Shown here in pieces: positions 17,165 through 26,582 of a DNA stretch of 64,000 bases. The stretch comes from Aliirhizobium smilacinae. GTDB lineage: Bacteria; Pseudomonadota; Alphaproteobacteria; Rhizobiales; Rhizobiaceae. The DNA is taken from contig NZ_VDMN01000011.1 of the NCBI RefSeq assembly GCF_006335145.1, forward strand, positions 32,594 to 96,593. Reading direction: 5' to 3'. Both the position numbers and the translations under genes were made by a program. Each line of letters starts with the position of its first letter. Position 1 is the first letter of the stretch. Below the pieces are notes generated by a model, which was given only the letters and a program-made list of their open reading frames with translations, was not told the origin of the DNA and made no database searches.

Positions 17165-17791
17165 CTACCCCGAGCCTGCATCACGCGCGCGTTGGCGGTT
17201 GCCCGCCCACTTTCCTCGGCTTCCGCCTCCCTGAATAAGCCCACCAAATCGCTTGAACAGCAACGAGGTGCCATCCTTCAGCTCGTCCAACGCAGCATCA
17301 ACGACGGGGTTTTCAGCAGACTGGTCTGTTTGATTAGGTATCGCTGATCGATGGAGATGTAGCTCCACCTCCCGACGCTGTTTTTCGTCGAGGGGCTCGA
17401 TGTTTTCTTTCCAGAACGCGGATGCCATGGCGGGCTCATCCTCCCACTTGCGGGTGCTGACAATGTTGTCGTCGACCTTTGCTCGCCGGCGTCCGCCGAG
17501 ACGCAAATAGTCTTCAGCCAGCCGACGTGACGGCGTTTGTCCATCGTCGCCAAGAGCAATGTCCTCATCGGTTTCGTCTCTCTTCTCTTTTTCCAAAAAT
17601 GCCATGAGCGCCTCACGCTCCGGACCAAACGGCCGCTGACTGAGGAAGGCATCCACCGAAGAGCGTGTCTCGTGGCTCCCGGAAGGGGCATTGCCCCGGT
17701 GGAGGACGAACAGCACGTAGGTCACCTCGTCTCTTCCAACCAACCACTTATCGCCATTCGAGCTCGAGGCAAATTCCCTTGGATCAGGCAT
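17165..17791 (-). CDS. Hypothetical protein
   Basis: The protein is 208 residues, hydrophilic and highly charged, with a Glu/Asp-rich middle (EKEKRDETDEDIALGDD) and a Gly/Arg-rich basic tail. An N-terminal stretch (DEVTYVLFVLHRG) could form a short strand pair. I recognise no family. It runs convergently toward htpG. Codon use and composition look coding; function unknown. Confidence 0.5.
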   Translation of the reverse strand: MPDPREFASSSNGDKWLVGRDEVTYVLFVLHRGNAPSGSHETRSSVDAFLSQRPFGPEREALMAFLEKEKRDETDEDIALGDDGQTPSRRLAEDYLRLGGRRRAKVDDNIVSTRKWEDEPAMASAFWKENIEPLDEKQRREVELHLHRSAIPNQTDQSAENPVVDAALDELKDGTSLLFKRFGGLIQGGGSRGKWAGNRQRARDAGSG

Positions 17792-18144
17792 GGTTTCAAT
17801 CTCCCGTTCGAGGCGTCATGTCATGAGGGCTGTGGAACGCAACGCGCTTTCGAGAGGCCTGGATATGGTTGATAACCTTTGGGCTGCATGCCGGTTCCTG
17901 GTCGGATATCTCGGAGACAAAATCAGGCCTCTTGCGATGTCCGAACGATGTTGCCGTCGAGAGACCATGCATCAAGCATGACGCAGCCAGTGCGATGCGA
18001 CGACGGCGCGCTGATTTCGCAACTTTCCCCGCCCTTGCAAGCGGATCTGAATTGTTATCGTATCGCGGGGGGAATTCCGCGACGTAAGTAACAGCGGTCC
18101 GCTGATCGACCGTTTGGACGCGCGTTAGCACAAAGGGGACAGTC
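17792..18144. other. Intergenic region between divergent genes
   Basis: These 353 bases separate a leftward unknown gene from a rightward dehydrogenase gene and should hold both promoters. I see a hairpin CGCGG-N8-CCGCG at 18064-18081 and a small palindrome (AGCGGTCCGCT) soon after. The ribosome binding site AAGGGGA precedes the dehydrogenase ATG. No gene is visible. Confidence 0.4.
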
Positions 18145-19038
18145 ATGGGCAAGCGTATCGTATTTACGGGAGGCACGGGCAAGGCTGGGCGCCATGCCGT
18201 TCCCAGGCTTTTGGAAAAGGGTCATTCCGTTCTGAATGTCGACCTGAAGCCCTTGGACCTGCCGGGGGTTAACACGCTGATTACGGATATCACCGATAGC
18301 GGTCAGGTCTTCAATGCACTGACAACGCATTTTGGCTTTGACGGTTTTGAGAAAGGCGCTCCGCCGTCTGCGCCCGATGCCGTCGTGCATTTTGCAGCCA
18401 TTCCCCGCGTGTTGATTGAGCCTGACAACAAGACCTTCGAAGCGAACGTGGTTGGCACATACAATGTAATCGAAGCAGCGATGAAGCTGGGTGTGCGCAA
18501 GGTCATTATCGCTTCGAGCGAGACGACGTACGGTGTCTGTTTTGCAGAAGGTGACAAGGATTTTCACGCATTCCCGTTGGACGAGAGTTACGACTCCGAC
18601 CCGATGGACAGTTATGGCCTGTCAAAGCTCGTGAATGAAAAGACCGCGCGTGCTTTTGCTATGCGCTATGGGGCAGATATCTACGCCTTGCGCATCGCCA
18701 ATGTCATCGAACCACACGAATATCCCAACTTTCCAGGTTTTTTTGAAGACCCTATGTCGAGAAAGCGCAATGCCTGGAGCTATGTGGATGCGCGGGATCT
18801 TGGCAATCTTGTTCACCTCTGCATCGAAAAGGACGGGTTGGGGTTTCAGGTCTTCAATGCGGTCAACGACACGATCACAGCAAATCTTCCAACCGCCGAA
18901 TTTCTCGCTAAATATTGCCCTGATACACCAATTCTAAGGGAAATGGGTAAATATGAAGCGCCACTTTCCAATCGTAAGGCGCGCGATGTTCTTGGCTTTG
19001 AGGAAGAGCATCCGTGGAATTTTTGTGTCGCTAGATAG
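18145..19038 (+). CDS. NAD(P)-dependent epimerase/dehydratase (extended SDR)
   Basis: The protein is 297 residues. It starts with a Rossmann dinucleotide site, IVFTGGTGKAG (GxxGxxG), has an acidic residue after the second strand (NVDLKPL), an HFAAIP strand, and the catalytic pair SYGLSK (YxxxK) near residue 160. Extended SDRs of this type act on nucleotide sugars, sugar acids or related alcohols. The neighbours do not point to a substrate. A good AAGGGGA site sits 7 bases before the ATG. The gene stands alone between unknown genes on the other strand. Confidence 0.8.
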   Translation: MGKRIVFTGGTGKAGRHAVPRLLEKGHSVLNVDLKPLDLPGVNTLITDITDSGQVFNALTTHFGFDGFEKGAPPSAPDAVVHFAAIPRVLIEPDNKTFEANVVGTYNVIEAAMKLGVRKVIIASSETTYGVCFAEGDKDFHAFPLDESYDSDPMDSYGLSKLVNEKTARAFAMRYGADIYALRIANVIEPHEYPNFPGFFEDPMSRKRNAWSYVDARDLGNLVHLCIEKDGLGFQVFNAVNDTITANLPTAEFLAKYCPDTPILREMGKYEAPLSNRKARDVLGFEEEHPWNFCVAR

Positions 19039-19153
19039 AAGTTCACTGCCCTATCGGTGAGAGATGCGCAATCCGGATGGGTGGTTTCCATGAGCGAGAG
19101 CGCACCGGCTCCTGACGATCTAATCCGGTGATCGCGTAGCTTCGCAAACCGCT

Positions 19154-19402
19154 CTACTGCCCGCGGGGCGGGTTTTTCCCAAGCACTGCGAGCACTTTGA
19201 CTCTCTCTTCTTCGGACAAGCATAATATGCGATCGTGCCAGAACACGGATGCTTGATCAGGTTCACTCGACGGTGGTTCAAAATGCCAGATACCGTCTAG
19301 GCCCGGCACGACGTCAATCTGGCCGCCCAGGCCGCGGTATCCAAATGCCAAGACTTCTGCATCGGTCATAGGTTGCTCGCTGACAGTTTCTGAAGTGGCC
19401 AT
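19154..19402 (-). CDS. Small hypothetical protein
   Basis: The protein is 82 residues, acidic, with no membrane segment. Its tail EEERVKVLAVLGKNPPRGQ is helical and basic at the end. I recognise no family. The ATG is followed by a plausible soluble sequence. A second weak frame upstream on the same strand (to 19587) overlaps it and may not be real. Confidence 0.45.
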   Translation of the reverse strand: MATSETVSEQPMTDAEVLAFGYRGLGGQIDVVPGLDGIWHFEPPSSEPDQASVFWHDRILCLSEEERVKVLAVLGKNPPRGQ

Positions 19403-19663
19403 TGTTTCTCAAACCAAAGATTCAGCCTGCCAGAGCCTCCTGCATGTTGCAATGCATGCTGGATGCTTAGCCGGTCCAATTCGTGAAATCGTCTGCCGCG
19501 CTTCGTGATTCGGTGAGCGAGAGCACCAGCGAAATTTTTCTCGGATGACCCGTCCAATCGGCACAGCTCTTTAGCGACCTGATTCAAAAAGGGAATCTGC
19601 AGAATCTCTAAATTATGAGACTGTCTCCCTATTTTTCACGCGCTTGACTCTTCCCAGCTAACG

Positions 19664-19678
19664 GAACAGATACAGAAC
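19664..19678 (+). promoter_or_regulatory. LexA (SOS) box upstream of imuA
   Basis: The sequence is GAAC-AGATACA-GAAC, a perfect match to the alphaproteobacterial LexA operator (GTTC-N7-GTTC read on the other strand). A TTGACT hexamer lies 14 bases upstream, so the box would cover the -10 region. The imuA start at 19747 is 68 bases downstream. DNA damage should induce imuA-imuB-dnaE2. Confidence 0.8.
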
Positions 19679-19746
19679 ATCAAGTGTTCTGGCGGCATGA
19701 TGCCGTCCTTTCTAACCCCCGCGAACCGGAAGGATTTCCGCGAACG

Positions 19747-20499
19747 ATGTCGGCTGTCCGCGCCCAAGTTTTGGCAGATCTGCGTGACCGCATCTCTTCG
19801 ATCGAAGGAGAGGGCACGAAGAAGGCCGGCTGTCTTCCTTTCGGCGTTGCGGAACTCGACGCCATTCTTCCGGGCGGCGGGCTGGCCAACGGCGCTCTGC
19901 ATGAATTTGCGGGCGGCGGCTCGGGAACGGTGGATGGAGCCGCGGCTGCATTATTTGCCGCGGGAATAGCAGCCAGGACCAGGGGGCCAGTGGTCTGGTG
20001 CCTGACCCGACCGGATCTGTTTTTCCCGGCGCTCGCTCAGGTGGGCTTGGATTCGTCGAGGGTGATCTTTGTCGAGTCTGACAACGAAGAGGACGTCGCC
20101 GCCAACATGGAGGAGGCGTTGTCGCATGGCAGCCTGGGTGCTGTCGTCGGGGAGCTGGTCAGGCTGCCCATGGTCGTCAGCAGACGGCTTCAGTTGGTTG
20201 CCGAGCGGAGCGGGACCATCGCGCTGGCAGTCCGGCGATGGCGGCGGCAAACCGAGGCGAACGACTTCGGTCAGCCGACTGCCTCCACTACCAGATGGCG
20301 GGTGAGCGTGCTTCCCTCGCAGGCGCTTCCGGTTCCCGGGATCGGACGGCCTCAATGGTTCCTTGAGTTGATGAGATCGCGTGCGGGCGAGTGTGCTGAG
20401 TTTTACGTCGGAGCGTGTGATGACAAGGGTCGTATCCATCTATCTTCCGGATCTGGCCACGGACAGGATCAGGCGGGACGATCCCGCTATTCCGGATGA
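19747..20499 (+). CDS. imuA: ImuA, SOS mutagenesis cassette protein
   Basis: The protein is about 250 residues, a RecA/SulA-like protein of the imuA-imuB-dnaE2 cassette. It contains LPFGVAELDAILPGGGLANG, typical of ImuA, and a RecA-like core (GPVVWCLTRPDLF, VIFVESDNEEDV). ImuA works with ImuB to direct the error-prone polymerase DnaE2 to damaged DNA. I chose ATG 19747 over the in-frame ATG at 19684, because 19684 lies just after the LexA box and would be untranslated leader. The 3' end overlaps imuB by 80 bases. Confidence 0.9.
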   Translation: MSAVRAQVLADLRDRISSIEGEGTKKAGCLPFGVAELDAILPGGGLANGALHEFAGGGSGTVDGAAAALFAAGIAARTRGPVVWCLTRPDLFFPALAQVGLDSSRVIFVESDNEEDVAANMEEALSHGSLGAVVGELVRLPMVVSRRLQLVAERSGTIALAVRRWRRQTEANDFGQPTASTTRWRVSVLPSQALPVPGIGRPQWFLELMRSRAGECAEFYVGACDDKGRIHLSSGSGHGQDQAGRSRYSG

Positions 20500-21931
20500 C
20501 CGCCCGATCGCAGTCATCACCAGTATAGGAGCCAAGCGCTGGGTGTCGGCGGCAGATAACGCCGCAAGACAGATCGGTGTCAGGGTGGGGATGCCGGCCG
20601 CGAAGGCACAGGCGATTTTCCGCGGGCTCATGCTGGTCGATGCAGATCCGGCGGCTGACGCCATGGCATTGGATCGCCTCGGGTCCTGGGCGCTTGGCCA
20701 CTATTCCCCGATCGTTGCGGTCGATGGCATCGATGGCCTCGTGCTCGATACGGAAGGGGCCGATCATCTCCAGGGTGGCGAGCAACCAATGATCACCGGT
20801 ATCGTCAACATGTTCCGTGCCAGAAAGCTCACTGCCAAAGTCGCAATCGCAGACACCTGGGGCGCGGCGCATGCCTGCGTACGGGCAATCAAGCGTGATA
20901 CGGTCATCGTGCCGCGCGGCGAGATTGTTCGCGCCGTCGAGAAACTGCCGATTTCCCTGCTGAGGCTTCCGGAAAAGGTCGTGGCTCATCTGCGAGTGCT
21001 CGGCTTCCAATCGATCGGAGAGTTGTCGAACACGCCAAGGGCGCCGCTGGCGCTTCGCTTCGGGCCGGAAGTCGGCCGCCGTCTCGACCAGATGTTCGGA
21101 CGCATGAATGAGCCGATCGATCCCATCCGAACCGCCGATCTCGTCGAGGTCTCGCGATCGTTCCAGGAGCCGATTGGCGCCGCCGAGACGATCAACAAAT
21201 ACGTCGGCCGGCTGGTCGTGCAGCTTGTTGCCGAGCTTGAGAAGCGCGGCCTCGGTGCGCGGCGGACGGATCTGATCGTCCACAAGGTCGACAACACGAT
21301 CCAGGCGGTACGGGCAGGAACGGCCAAGCCCGCGCGCGACGTGGCCTGGCTGACCAAGCTCTTCCGCGACCGAACCGAAAAGATTGAACCCGGCTTCGGC
21401 ATCGAGAAGCTGACGCTGGTGGCCGTCGCCGCCGAGCCCTTGGCGCAAGAGCAGAAGGTTTCCTCGCTTGTCGAGGAAGAGAACAGTGATATCACGCCAT
21501 TGATCGATGTGTTCGCAAATCGTGGCCAGCGGGTCTATCGCGTGGTGCCCTGCGCCTCCGATATCCCCGAGCGCAGCGTCCAACGGGTTTCAGCGGTTGC
21601 GGAATCCGTCGAGGAAGGATGGGCAAGCCATTGGCGGCGCCCGGTCCGCCTGTTCAGCCGACCCGAGCAGATCCAGGCGATCGCGATGATGCCGGACTAT
21701 CCGCCGGCTACCATCACCTGGCGTGGTAAGCGCCATCGAGTGAAACGCGCCGATGGCCCCGAGCGCATCTTTGGCGAATGGTGGATGCGGCCAAACGAGC
21801 TGGACGCTGTCCGAGACTATTTCGTCATCGAGAACGATGATGGCGAGCGCTTCTGGATCTTTCGGTCCGGCGACGGTGTGGACCCCGAGACCGGGTCGCA
21901 CAGGTGGTTCATGCACGGGATCTTTGCATGA
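20420..21931 (+). CDS. imuB: ImuB, Y-family polymerase-like protein
   Basis: The protein is about 503 residues. The start is MTRVVSIYLPDLATDRI, where true Y-family polymerases have the first metal-binding Asp; ImuB lacks this catalytic set and serves as a clamp-binding adaptor for DnaE2. The palm/thumb homology continues (DGIDGLVLDTEGA, TPRAPLALRFGPEVGRRLDQ), and the C-terminal region is the usual ImuB tail. ATG 20420 (GGAG upstream) is the likely start; the frame also opens at GTG 20381. The stop overlaps the dnaE2 start as ATGA, so the three genes are one operon. Confidence 0.93.
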   Translation: MTRVVSIYLPDLATDRIRRDDPAIPDDRPIAVITSIGAKRWVSAADNAARQIGVRVGMPAAKAQAIFRGLMLVDADPAADAMALDRLGSWALGHYSPIVAVDGIDGLVLDTEGADHLQGGEQPMITGIVNMFRARKLTAKVAIADTWGAAHACVRAIKRDTVIVPRGEIVRAVEKLPISLLRLPEKVVAHLRVLGFQSIGELSNTPRAPLALRFGPEVGRRLDQMFGRMNEPIDPIRTADLVEVSRSFQEPIGAAETINKYVGRLVVQLVAELEKRGLGARRTDLIVHKVDNTIQAVRAGTAKPARDVAWLTKLFRDRTEKIEPGFGIEKLTLVAVAAEPLAQEQKVSSLVEEENSDITPLIDVFANRGQRVYRVVPCASDIPERSVQRVSAVAESVEEGWASHWRRPVRLFSRPEQIQAIAMMPDYPPATITWRGKRHRVKRADGPERIFGEWWMRPNELDAVRDYFVIENDDGERFWIFRSGDGVDPETGSHRWFMHGIFA

Positions 21932-24900
21932 AGTACGCCGAACTCCAGGTGACGTCCCATTTCAGCTTCCTGCGAGGGGCATCCTCCGCACAGGAGCTGT
22001 TCGTGGCCGCTAAAGAACTCGGCATTGAGGCGCTGGGTGTCGTCGACCGCAATTCCTTGGCAGGCATCGTGCGGGCGCTCGAGGCATCGCGAGACACGGG
22101 ACTTCGTCTTGTCGTCGGATGCCGGCTGGATTTGCAAGACGGCATGTCCATCCTCGTCTACCCGACCGACAAGGCAGCCTATTCGCGGCTGACCCGGTTG
22201 ATCACGCTTGGCAAGGGCAGGGGCGGCAAGGACAACTGCATCCTCCACCTCGATGATGTCGCACTATACGCGGAGGGCATGATCGGCATTCTCGTGCCGG
22301 ATCTCCCGGACGACACGTGCGCGCTCCAGCTGCGTAAGATGGCAGACACCTTCGGCAGGCGGGCCTATGTCTCGCTCTGTCTCCGAAGGCGGCCGAACGA
22401 TCAGATGCGGCTCCACGAGCTGTCGAACATGGCGGCGAAGTTTAAGGTTAAGACCGTCGTCACCAACGATGTGCTCTTCCATGAACCGTCCCGCCGGCAG
22501 CTTCAGGATATCGTCACCTGCATCCGCGAAGGCACCACGATCGACACGCTCGGGTTCGACCGGGAGCGGTTTGCCGACCGTTATCTTAAGCCGCCGGAGG
22601 AGATGGAGCGGCTCTTCCCCCGGTATCCGGAGGCGCTGGCGCGGACGATGGAAATTGTCGAGCAGTGCCGGTTTTCTCTGGAAGAGCTCACTTACGAATA
22701 TCCCGAGGAGGCGCTGATCGATGGGATGAATGCGCAGCAGTCGCTTGAGCTGTGCGTTCGCGACTGCATCCCGATGCGATATCCGGAAGGCCTTCCCCAG
22801 AAGGTGTTGCGATCCGTCAGGCATGAGCTCGATCTTATCAAGGAGATGGACTACGCGCCCTATTTCCTGACGGTCTATAGCATCGTTCGTTTCGCCCGCA
22901 GCCAGGGCATCCTGTGCCAGGGCAGGGGATCTGCTGCCAACTCGGCGATCTGTTACATCCTGGGGATCACCAGCATCGATCCGGATACGAACGATCTCCT
23001 GTTCGAGCGCTTCGTCTCCAAGGAACGCAACGAGCCACCGGATATCGACGTCGACTTCGAGCACCAGCGCCGTGAGGAAGTGATCCAGTGGATCTATAAA
23101 ACCTATGGCCGCGACCGGGCGGCACTGGTGTGCACCGTTACGCGGTATCGGGCCAAGGGCGCCATCAAGGATGTCGGCAAGGCGATGGGCCTGCCGGAGG
23201 ATGTCACCAAGGCATTATCGTCAGGCCTTTGGTCGTGGTCTGAAGAGATTACCGAGCGCAATGTCCGCGAGCTGAACCTGAACCCGGATGACTATCGTCT
23301 AGTGATGACACTTCGGCTTGCACGCGAGCTGATGGGGGCGCCTCGGCATCTCGGTCAGCATGTCGGCGGCTTCGTCCTGACGCGCTCGCGCCTCGACGAC
23401 CTTGTGCCGATCGAGCCGGCCGCTATGGAAGATCGCCAGGTGATCGAATGGGACAAGGACGATGTCGAGGCGCTGAAAATGATGAAGGTGGACGTGCTGG
23501 CGCTCGGCATGCTGACCTGCATGCAAAAGGCGTTCGACCTAATCCGGGAGCACAAGGGAGAGGATCTTGATCTCGCCAGGGTCAAGCAGGAGGACAGCGC
23601 CACATACGCAATGATCCGCAAGGCCGATACGCTCGGAACCTTCCAGGTAGAGAGCCGGGCGCAAATGACGATGCTGCCCCGGCTGAAGCCCAGGACCTTC
23701 TACGACCTCGTCGTTCAAGTGGCCATTGTGAGACCCGGGCCAATCCAGGGGGACATGGTTCACCCCTATCTTCGCCGCCGCGAGGGCAAGGAGCCGGTTG
23801 AATACCCGACGCCTGAGCTCGAAGCCGTGCTCGGCAAGACCTTAGGCGTGCCGCTGTTTCAGGAATCGGCAATGAAGGTTGCCATGGTCTGCGCAGGCTT
23901 CACCGCCGGCGAGGCCGACCAGCTGCGCAAGTCGATGGCGACGTTTAAATTTACCGGCGGTGTCTCACGGTTCCAGGCCAAGCTGATCGACGGCATGATC
24001 AACAACGGCTACACGCGCGAATTCGCCGAGCGGACGTTCAAACAGCTTGAAGGCTTTGGCTCATACGGTTTCCCGGAAAGCCATGCCGCCTCTTTCGCCC
24101 TGATTGCCTACGCGTCCTGCTTCATCAAATGCCACTTCCCGGACGCCTTTGGGGCCGCGCTGATGAACTCCCTTCCTATGGGCTTTTATGCGCCGGCTCA
24201 GATCATTGGTGATGCGCGCAAGCATGGCGTCGAAGTACGACCCATCTCGGTTCAGCACTCGCGATGGGACTGCACGCTTGAGGAAATCCCCGGCTCTGAC
24301 CGCCATGCCATTCGACTTGGCATGCGACAGGTCGATGGATTGGCGGTCGCTGATGCGGCGCGGATTGTTGCCGCCCGCATGGAGCGGCCATTTGAAACTG
24401 TCGATGATGTCTGGCGACGATCGGAGGTGCCGGCCGAGGCGCTCGTCCAGCTCGCCGAAGCCGATGCCTTCCGTCCGGCGTTTGGCTTGCAACGGCGAGA
24501 TGCCCTATGGGCGATCCAGGCCCTTCGCGACGAGCCGCTTCCGCTGTTTGCCGCGGCTGCCGCCCGGGAGGAGAGGGCCGTGCCCGAACAACACGAGCCC
24601 GAAGTGACGCTCAGGCAGATGACTGAAGGCCACAACGTCGTTGAGGACTATGCGCATGTGGGACTGACACTCAGGGAGCATCCGATATCATTCCTTCGCC
24701 GTGATCTTGCCGCGCGCCGAATCGTCACCTGTGCAGACGCGATGAATGCCCGGGACAAGATTTTCGTCTGCGCCGCTGGACTGGTGCTGGTCCGCCAGAA
24801 GCCAGGAAGCGCCAAGGGTGTGATGTTCATCACGATCGAAGATGAGACCGGCATCGCCAACATCGTTGTCTGGCCGAGCCTGTTCGAAAAGCGGCGACGG

Positions 24901-25188
24901 GTCGTACTCGGAGCGAGCATGATGGCGATCCACGGGAAGATCCAGCGCGAGGGTGAGGTTGTTCATCTGATTGCGAGGCAGCTTGAGGATCTGTCCGGAG
25001 ACCTCGCAGCGCTTTCCGATCGTGATGCCGAATTCAGGCATCCAACGGGACGGGGCGACGAGTTCGCGCATGGTTCACCCGGTGGCGGAGATGCTCGCGA
25101 CCGGCCGAAGCCGAATAAGGTTCGCGACATTTTCATACCGGATTTGCATATCGACACACTGAAGGTCAAAAGCCGGAACTTCCATTGA
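21928..25188 (+). CDS. dnaE2: DnaE2, error-prone DNA polymerase III alpha subunit
   Basis: The protein is 1086 residues, the normal length. It has an N-terminal PHP domain (ELQVTSHFSFLRGASSAQEL), a polymerase core with the catalytic Asp block PPDIDVDFEHQRREEV near residue 370, and RPGPIQGDMVHPYLRRR and FGSYGFPESHAASFALI in the fingers region. A C-terminal OB fold follows (GVMFITIEDETGIANIVVW). It extends past lesions during SOS mutagenesis with ImuA and ImuB. Plasmid-borne copies are common in rhizobia. The start is coupled to imuB by an ATGA overlap. Confidence 0.97.
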   Translation: MKYAELQVTSHFSFLRGASSAQELFVAAKELGIEALGVVDRNSLAGIVRALEASRDTGLRLVVGCRLDLQDGMSILVYPTDKAAYSRLTRLITLGKGRGGKDNCILHLDDVALYAEGMIGILVPDLPDDTCALQLRKMADTFGRRAYVSLCLRRRPNDQMRLHELSNMAAKFKVKTVVTNDVLFHEPSRRQLQDIVTCIREGTTIDTLGFDRERFADRYLKPPEEMERLFPRYPEALARTMEIVEQCRFSLEELTYEYPEEALIDGMNAQQSLELCVRDCIPMRYPEGLPQKVLRSVRHELDLIKEMDYAPYFLTVYSIVRFARSQGILCQGRGSAANSAICYILGITSIDPDTNDLLFERFVSKERNEPPDIDVDFEHQRREEVIQWIYKTYGRDRAALVCTVTRYRAKGAIKDVGKAMGLPEDVTKALSSGLWSWSEEITERNVRELNLNPDDYRLVMTLRLARELMGAPRHLGQHVGGFVLTRSRLDDLVPIEPAAMEDRQVIEWDKDDVEALKMMKVDVLALGMLTCMQKAFDLIREHKGEDLDLARVKQEDSATYAMIRKADTLGTFQVESRAQMTMLPRLKPRTFYDLVVQVAIVRPGPIQGDMVHPYLRRREGKEPVEYPTPELEAVLGKTLGVPLFQESAMKVAMVCAGFTAGEADQLRKSMATFKFTGGVSRFQAKLIDGMINNGYTREFAERTFKQLEGFGSYGFPESHAASFALIAYASCFIKCHFPDAFGAALMNSLPMGFYAPAQIIGDARKHGVEVRPISVQHSRWDCTLEEIPGSDRHAIRLGMRQVDGLAVADAARIVAARMERPFETVDDVWRRSEVPAEALVQLAEADAFRPAFGLQRRDALWAIQALRDEPLPLFAAAAAREERAVPEQHEPEVTLRQMTEGHNVVEDYAHVGLTLREHPISFLRRDLAARRIVTCADAMNARDKIFVCAAGLVLVRQKPGSAKGVMFITIEDETGIANIVVWPSLFEKRRRVVLGASMMAIHGKIQREGEVVHLIARQLEDLSGDLAALSDRDAEFRHPTGRGDEFAHGSPGGGDARDRPKPNKVRDIFIPDLHIDTLKVKSRNFH

Positions 25189-25244
25189 GGCGGGTCGCTA
25201 ACCCTTCCGGCTCCGCCGGTCGAACACCTCAATCATGGCCCTCT

Positions 25245-25664
25245 TCACGGCGTGCTCCAGGGATGGTTCGGTCCAAATACGGTGACAGCTTTCTGGTCCG
25301 CCTCTGGAGGTTCGAATCCTGAGAGGGCGATGCCCAGCCTCGAAAATATGAGAAAGCCGTTTCGCTCCTTTGCGGCATCGTCGCGCTTGCGCAGGGCGGC
25401 GACGACATCGCGCTCCTTGGAGGTCATCAGATCGAGGCCGTCAAGAACCAGACCGCCGGAGATCTCCGGAAGAAGATTGATCTCGACCAAGGCGTCATCC
25501 ACGAAGACCAGAGCGAGGGATGTGTGTCCGTATTCCAATCGCGTCCTGCCGCTCCGGGTTGTCTTGACCGAACCGGGCAGGCCGATCACGGCCTCGACGT
25601 CTTCTCGGCTCATGCCGAACCGCAGGTCGGAAAGCCCGGCTCTGGGCGTAATCTGCCATGCCAA
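25245..25664 (-). CDS. Hypothetical protein, small secondary-structure-rich domain
   Basis: The protein is 139 residues. The N-terminal half resembles the short BamE-like pattern GLSDLRFGMSREDVEAVIG, with strands after it (TRLEYGHTSLALVFVDD). It has no signal peptide, so an outer-membrane role is unlikely. It lies 13 bases downstream of the SRAP gene on the same strand and may share its transcript. I cannot name the family with confidence. Confidence 0.55.
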   Translation of the reverse strand: MAWQITPRAGLSDLRFGMSREDVEAVIGLPGSVKTTRSGRTRLEYGHTSLALVFVDDALVEINLLPEISGGLVLDGLDLMTSKERDVVAALRKRDDAAKERNGFLIFSRLGIALSGFEPPEADQKAVTVFGPNHPWSTP

Positions 25665-25677
25665 TGTCTGTTCTCCT

Positions 25678-26349
25678 TCACAGCGGATTCACCTCGGGCT
25701 TTCCGGTGAACCTCGACGAGTTCACATCTCTCGAGACCCGGTGAAACTCCAGCATTCCGTCGAGGTTCTGCTTTTCCAGGAGTTCTTTCGCGCGTGCCCC
25801 GCTCGTCGCAGGATCGAGCCATTCCTTATAGGCCGCCGGTTCGAGAATGGCGGGCTGCCTGTCGTGCAGCTGGGTCATCGGCTCTGCGGCGGGCATGGTG
25901 ACAATGTTGCAGCTGATGATGCCGAGCTTCTCGTTATGAGCCCAAAGCCCGGCAAAGGAGAACGGAGCCCCGCCGGGCTGGTATATCAACCACGGATCCT
26001 TCTTTCCGTCATCCTGATTGACGGTCCATTCGTAGAACCCGTCGGAGGGGATAAGGCATCGCTTTGACTTAAATGCGTCCCGGAATGCCGGAGAGATGCC
26101 GATGGTCTCTATGCGCGCGTTAAACATCGCACGTTTGGGCAGTTCCTTTGCCCAGAACGGCACCAGCCACCAACGCGCCATCTCAGCCCTTTGCCGTCCA
26201 TCGGTGTCGTTGTGCACGATGAGAACATCCTGCGTGGGGGCGATATTGAACCGTGCTTCGGTATTGCGACCACGCTCTTCATCCCAGGGAAGATCGTAAA
26301 GATCGATGAATGCTGGCCAATCATGCTCTAACGTGAACCGTCCGCACAT
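25678..26349 (-). CDS. SRAP-domain protein (YedK/HMCES family)
   Basis: The protein is 223 residues. It begins MCGRFTL, and Cys2 is the residue that crosslinks to abasic sites after removal of Met1. Other family blocks are ARFNIAPTQDVLIV, RCLIPSDGFYEW (catalytic Glu), FSFAGLW and MTQLHDRQPAIL (catalytic His). These proteins shield abasic sites in single-stranded DNA, and their genes often sit with SOS genes, as here beside imuA-imuB-dnaE2. I see no LexA box of its own. A broken small gene ends 4 bases upstream of its start. Confidence 0.93.
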   Translation of the reverse strand: MCGRFTLEHDWPAFIDLYDLPWDEERGRNTEARFNIAPTQDVLIVHNDTDGRQRAEMARWWLVPFWAKELPKRAMFNARIETIGISPAFRDAFKSKRCLIPSDGFYEWTVNQDDGKKDPWLIYQPGGAPFSFAGLWAHNEKLGIISCNIVTMPAAEPMTQLHDRQPAILEPAAYKEWLDPATSGARAKELLEKQNLDGMLEFHRVSRDVNSSRFTGKPEVNPL

Positions 26350-26353
26350 TTAG

Positions 26354-26582
26354 TCATCGTCTCCTGATGATCAAAAGGTCCCGATCTAGGTCGCGGTTGG
26401 CAATCATCCCAAGCATAAGATGGTCTGCTAATTCGACATAAGGCTGCAGCGACTTCCTCTACGTTCCAGCCTGCATCAACCGTCGATAAGGCGACCTCGG
26501 TAAACGGGTTTGCCATTGCCTCCTGGCGCTCCAGGAACCGGTCAAGATATTTGTCAGTCGTCGGCGGCGATATTCTATCCAT
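26354..26582 (-). pseudogene. Frameshifted small gene upstream of the SRAP gene
   Basis: The frame from ATG 26582 reads MDRISPPTTDKYLDRFLE and TEVALSTVDAGWNVEEVAAA. It then continues with an unlikely Cys/Arg/Trp-rich tail that runs into the SRAP gene. In the +1 frame, starting at the same place, the sequence reads YVELADHLMLGMIANRDLDR and stops at 26354, just before the SRAP start. Joining the two gives a smooth helical protein of about 75 residues (VEEVAAA then VELADHLML). A single-base indel near 26430 explains this; sequencing error is also possible. Confidence 0.5.

Noticed and set aside
19366..19587. A 73-codon leftward frame overlapping the small gene at 19154-19402.
   Set aside because: It has only a TTG start without a ribosome binding site and overlaps the better-supported gene, so I left it out.
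25237..25329. tRNA-like signals: GGTTCGAATCC and a near-perfect acceptor pairing of GCCCTCT with AGAGGGC.
   Set aside because: The T-stem does not pair when the acceptor is set, there is no D-arm or anticodon stem, and the stretch codes for the end of a protein on the - strand.
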